A stretch of 7,586 nt of DNA from Paracoccaceae bacterium (GTDB taxonomy: Bacteria; Pseudomonadota; Alphaproteobacteria; Rhodobacterales; Rhodobacteraceae): the NCBI GenBank assembly GCA_002400675.1, contig NVQY01000198.1:1-7586 (forward strand). The letters are read 5' to 3'. The translations under genes and the position numbers were made by a program. The notes under the pieces are model-generated. The model was not told where the DNA came from, made no database searches, and saw only the letters and a program-made list of their open reading frames with translations. Of the stretch, positions 6,309 through 7,586 are shown in pieces (the stretch's first letter is position 1; each line of letters begins with the position of its first letter).

Positions 6309-6324
6309 GCGGTAGAAATACCGC
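6309..6324 (-). other. Perfect hairpin in the pckA leader next to its ribosome-binding site
   Basis: GCGGTA and TACCGC form a perfect 6-bp stem around a 4-base loop, which is UUUC in the pckA mRNA. The stem ends three bases before the AGGAG Shine-Dalgarno sequence (6305-6301 on the minus strand). It could protect the 5' end or keep the ribosome-binding site open, or it could be a DNA-level operator. No decision is possible from sequence alone. Confidence 0.5.
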
Positions 6325-6420
6325 TGGTGATCCTTCGCCAAATGTCGACGATTGGGCAGGTGCGCCGCCCGATAATCCGGGTCTTAGCATGGGACTTGAT
6401 AGGGTGAACAGGAGGCACGG

Positions 6421-6460
6421 GCGCAGTTAGCGCAACCAAGGCGATGTTTAGCGCAACCAG
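6421..6460. repeat. Phased direct repeats upstream of pckA and chvI, candidate regulator sites
   Basis: The 12-mer TTAGCGCAACCA occurs exactly at 6427-6438 and 6448-6459, 21 bp apart or two helical turns. Between and before them are related elements, so that GCGCAGTTA (6421), GCGCAACCAAG (6430), GCGATGTTTA (6441) and GCGCAACCAG (6451) follow one another every 9-11 bp. Tandem repeats at one-turn spacing are how OmpR/PhoB-type regulators such as ChvI bind. Each 12-mer also contains TTAGCGC, half of a LacI-type palindrome like that of carbon-control repressors, so a LacI-family protein is the alternative. The array lies 136 bp or more upstream of the pckA start codon and 170 bp or more upstream of chvI. 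Confidence 0.6.
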
Positions 6461-6494
6461 TTATCTCGCAGGTGCAGAATGTGCGACAATTCAA

Positions 6495-6595
6495 TCATTC
6501 CTAAGACATTTTTGCCCATCTTAAAGGGAATGAATGGGGTGATTCGCAGTTAAGGATTGATTCTAAATGCCAAAAAAGCGATGTATGGGCAAAAA
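6495..6595. repeat. Two overlapping inverted repeats upstream of chvI
   Basis: Repeat A pairs TCATTCC (6495-6501) with GGAATGA (6527-6533) and TAAGA (6502-6506) with TCTTA (6519-6523), leaving a 3-base bulge and a 12-base loop. Repeat B is a perfect 11-bp inverted repeat, TTTTTGCCCAT (6509-6519) and ATGGGCAAAAA (6585-6595). The left arm of B is the loop of A, so in RNA they would compete at their junction. Whether both are transcribed depends on where the chvI transcript starts. Confidence 0.5.
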
Positions 6596-6631
6596 ACAGG
6601 CAATAAAACGAGCAGCAAGGGGCACATTGAG

Positions 6632-7333
6632 ATGTCAAAGATTGCGTTGGTAGACGACGACAGGAACATCCTGACGTCGGTTTCCATGACTCTCGAAGCA
6701 GAGGGTTTTGAGGTGGAAACATATAACGACGGGCAGGCCGCACTGGATGCCTTTAACAAGAAACTGCCGGATATGGCCGTGCTGGATATCAAGATGCCAC
6801 GCATGGACGGGATGGATCTGTTGCAGCGTTTGCGCCAGAAAACCCAGATGCCGGTGATCTTTCTCACGTCCAAGGACGATGAGATAGATGAGGTTCTCGG
6901 CCTGCGCATGGGGGCCGATGATTACGTGAAAAAGCCGTTTTCACAACGGCTTCTGGTGGAACGCATCCGTGCGTTGCTGCGTCGCCAAGAGGCGATATCA
7001 GGCGACGCTGCCGGCAACGGACCCGAGGCAAAAGTGATGGAGCGTGGAAATCTGCGCATGGATCCATTGCGCCACGCGGTCAGTTGGAAGGGCAACGATG
7101 TGTCCCTGACCGTGACCGAATTCCTGCTGTTGCAGGCGTTGGCGCAACGTCCCGGTTTTGTCAAAAGTCGGGATCAGCTGATGGACGTCGCGTATGACGA
7201 TCAGGTATATGTGGATGATCGCACCATCGACAGCCACATCAAACGTCTGCGCAAAAAGATGCGTACCGCTGATGACAAGTTTTCAGCAATTGAGACCCTG
7301 TATGGTATCGGGTATAGATACAACGAAGAATGA
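6632..7333 (+). CDS. chvI: Response regulator ChvI, OmpR/PhoB family
   Basis: The protein has 233 residues. The receiver domain (about 1-120) opens [20 protein letters not shown], the typical ChvI N-terminus. It has the acidic pocket at D8/D9, the phospho-acceptor D52 in [10 protein letters not shown], the switch threonine T79-S80 region in IFLTSKDDE, and K101 in [10 protein letters not shown]. The C-terminal winged-helix DNA-binding domain (about 135-230) includes [14 protein letters not shown], the recognition region [16 protein letters not shown] (195-210) and the final [10 protein letters not shown]. Phosphorylated by ChvG, it controls envelope, acid-stress and exopolysaccharide genes in Rhizobiales (called ExoS/ChvI in Sinorhizobium). 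The targets here are unknown. I chose ATG 6632 for the family N-terminus and the AGGGG nine bases upstream; an in-frame ATG at 6557 would add 25 unrelated residues. Its stop overlaps the chvG start by four bases, so the pair is translationally coupled. Confidence 0.93.
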   Translation: MSKIALVDDDRNILTSVSMTLEAEGFEVETYNDGQAALDAFNKKLPDMAVLDIKMPRMDGMDLLQRLRQKTQMPVIFLTSKDDEIDEVLGLRMGADDYVKKPFSQRLLVERIRALLRRQEAISGDAAGNGPEAKVMERGNLRMDPLRHAVSWKGNDVSLTVTEFLLLQALAQRPGFVKSRDQLMDVAYDDQVYVDDRTIDSHIKRLRKKMRTADDKFSAIETLYGIGYRYNEE

Positions 7334-7586
7334 CACGCGAAGCGGGGATAGACGTGCAAAACGCAAAGCCGGCAAAAAGCGCCGAGATTGTGCTGGGCGA
7401 AGATTGGGATGGACCAGATCACGTGCAGGAGGCGGCGCGAAAAGCGCGCAGCCGCCGCCGCGGGTTTGTATCCCTTAACCGTTCGCCGCTTGCCCGTAAA
7501 ATCATAACCTTTAATTTGTTGGGCCTTGTCATTCTGGTGGCAGGCGTTCTGTATCAAAACCCGTTTCGTGACAGTCTGGTGTTCCA
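7330..7586 (+). CDS. chvG: Sensor histidine kinase ChvG, N-terminal end (partial)
   Basis: The frame starts at ATG 7330, using the ATGA overlap with the chvI stop codon, and is open to the right edge, showing 85 residues. The first half is a polar, charged cytoplasmic leader ending in a basic stretch (RKARSRRRG, about 37-45). Then come [20 protein letters not shown] (48-67) and [18 protein letters not shown], with one transmembrane helix at about 58-75. The LARKI..FNLLGL..L..GVLY.N.FRDSL pattern is what ChvG/ExoS kinases show at their first transmembrane segment, just before the periplasmic sensor domain. The sensor, HAMP, DHp and ATPase domains lie outside the window. In Rhizobiales the periplasmic part is held off by ExoR. 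No ExoR gene is visible here, and its presence elsewhere cannot be judged. Confidence 0.88.
   Translation, partial: MTREAGIDVQNAKPAKSAEIVLGEDWDGPDHVQEAARKARSRRRGFVSLNRSPLARKIITFNLLGLVILVAGVLYQNPFRDSLVF

Larger units (their letters stand above)
6292..6631. promoter_or_regulatory. Divergent pckA/chvI regulatory region
   Basis: These 340 bp contain no credible gene. They must hold the promoters of pckA (leftward) and chvI (rightward). From left to right they carry the pckA Shine-Dalgarno sequence and leader hairpin, an array of GCG-starting repeats, an interrupted inverted repeat, and a second long inverted repeat reaching into the chvI leader. The half nearer chvI is clearly more AT-rich than the surrounding genes. 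A TTGATT (6557-6562) with ATGTAT 18 bp further (6581-6586) is a weak candidate chvI promoter. I see no stronger pair for either gene. Confidence 0.7.

Noticed and set aside
6550..6909. Minus-strand frames opposite the chvI start (also 6501-6743)
   Set aside because: They are antisense to the conserved ChvI receiver domain and lack motifs or ribosome-binding sites.
142..7586. Mobile element, defence island, CRISPR or biosynthetic cluster
   Set aside because: All recognisable genes are housekeeping, metabolic or regulatory. No transposase, integrase, nuclease, toxin-like pair or spaced repeat array of CRISPR type is present.

Overview
The window reads as an ordinary chromosomal segment of an alphaproteobacterium, most probably a Rhodobacterales (Roseobacter/Rhodobacter/Paracoccus-type) organism. 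The grounds are the moderately GC-rich coding sequence, a DUF1491 gene directly in front of recO, a ChvI/ChvG-type two-component pair divergent from an ATP-type pckA, and a long acyl-CoA dehydrogenase of the methylsuccinyl-CoA dehydrogenase type beside pckA. I see no transposase, integrase, tRNA, rRNA or CRISPR array.

Layout. Positions 1-867 (+) hold the 3' end of a DUF1491 gene and all of recO, separated by one base, as a DNA-repair/housekeeping operon tail. The end of recO overlaps by 17 bp the end of a convergent gene for a small META-domain lipoprotein (851-1243, -). Upstream of it on the same strand is a TetR-family regulator (1323-1877, -). The regulator is divergent from a small four-helix membrane protein (1958-2341, +). 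The 80 bp between their start codons carry two near-identical palindromes, which are very likely the regulator's own operators. The membrane protein contains an exact in-frame 21-bp tandem duplication. After a short convergent gap comes mcd (2477-4147, -) and then pckA (4693-6291, -). The 545-bp space between these two holds a decayed C-terminal gene fragment on the opposite strand and a strong stem-loop. A 340-bp divergent regulatory region (6292-6631) separates pckA from chvI (6632-7333, +). chvI overlaps chvG by four bases (7330 onward), and chvG runs off the window.

How the genes fit together. Mcd is a late step of the ethylmalonyl-CoA pathway, which assimilates acetyl-CoA to C4 compounds. 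PckA turns the resulting oxaloacetate into phosphoenolpyruvate, so the two are consecutive parts of growth on acetate-like substrates. ChvG/ChvI-type systems sense acid or envelope stress in Rhizobiales, and pckA of Agrobacterium is known to be acid-induced under ChvG/ChvI. The pckA-chvI region here contains a 12-bp direct repeat spaced 21 bp apart, within GCG-starting elements roughly one helical turn apart, plus two inverted repeats that share sequence.

I do not see a convincing new multi-gene system. The observations most worth a second look are non-coding: the TetR operator pair with a possible leaderless promoter, the phased repeat array upstream of pckA, the overlapping inverted repeats upstream of chvI, and the gene remnant between mcd and pckA.
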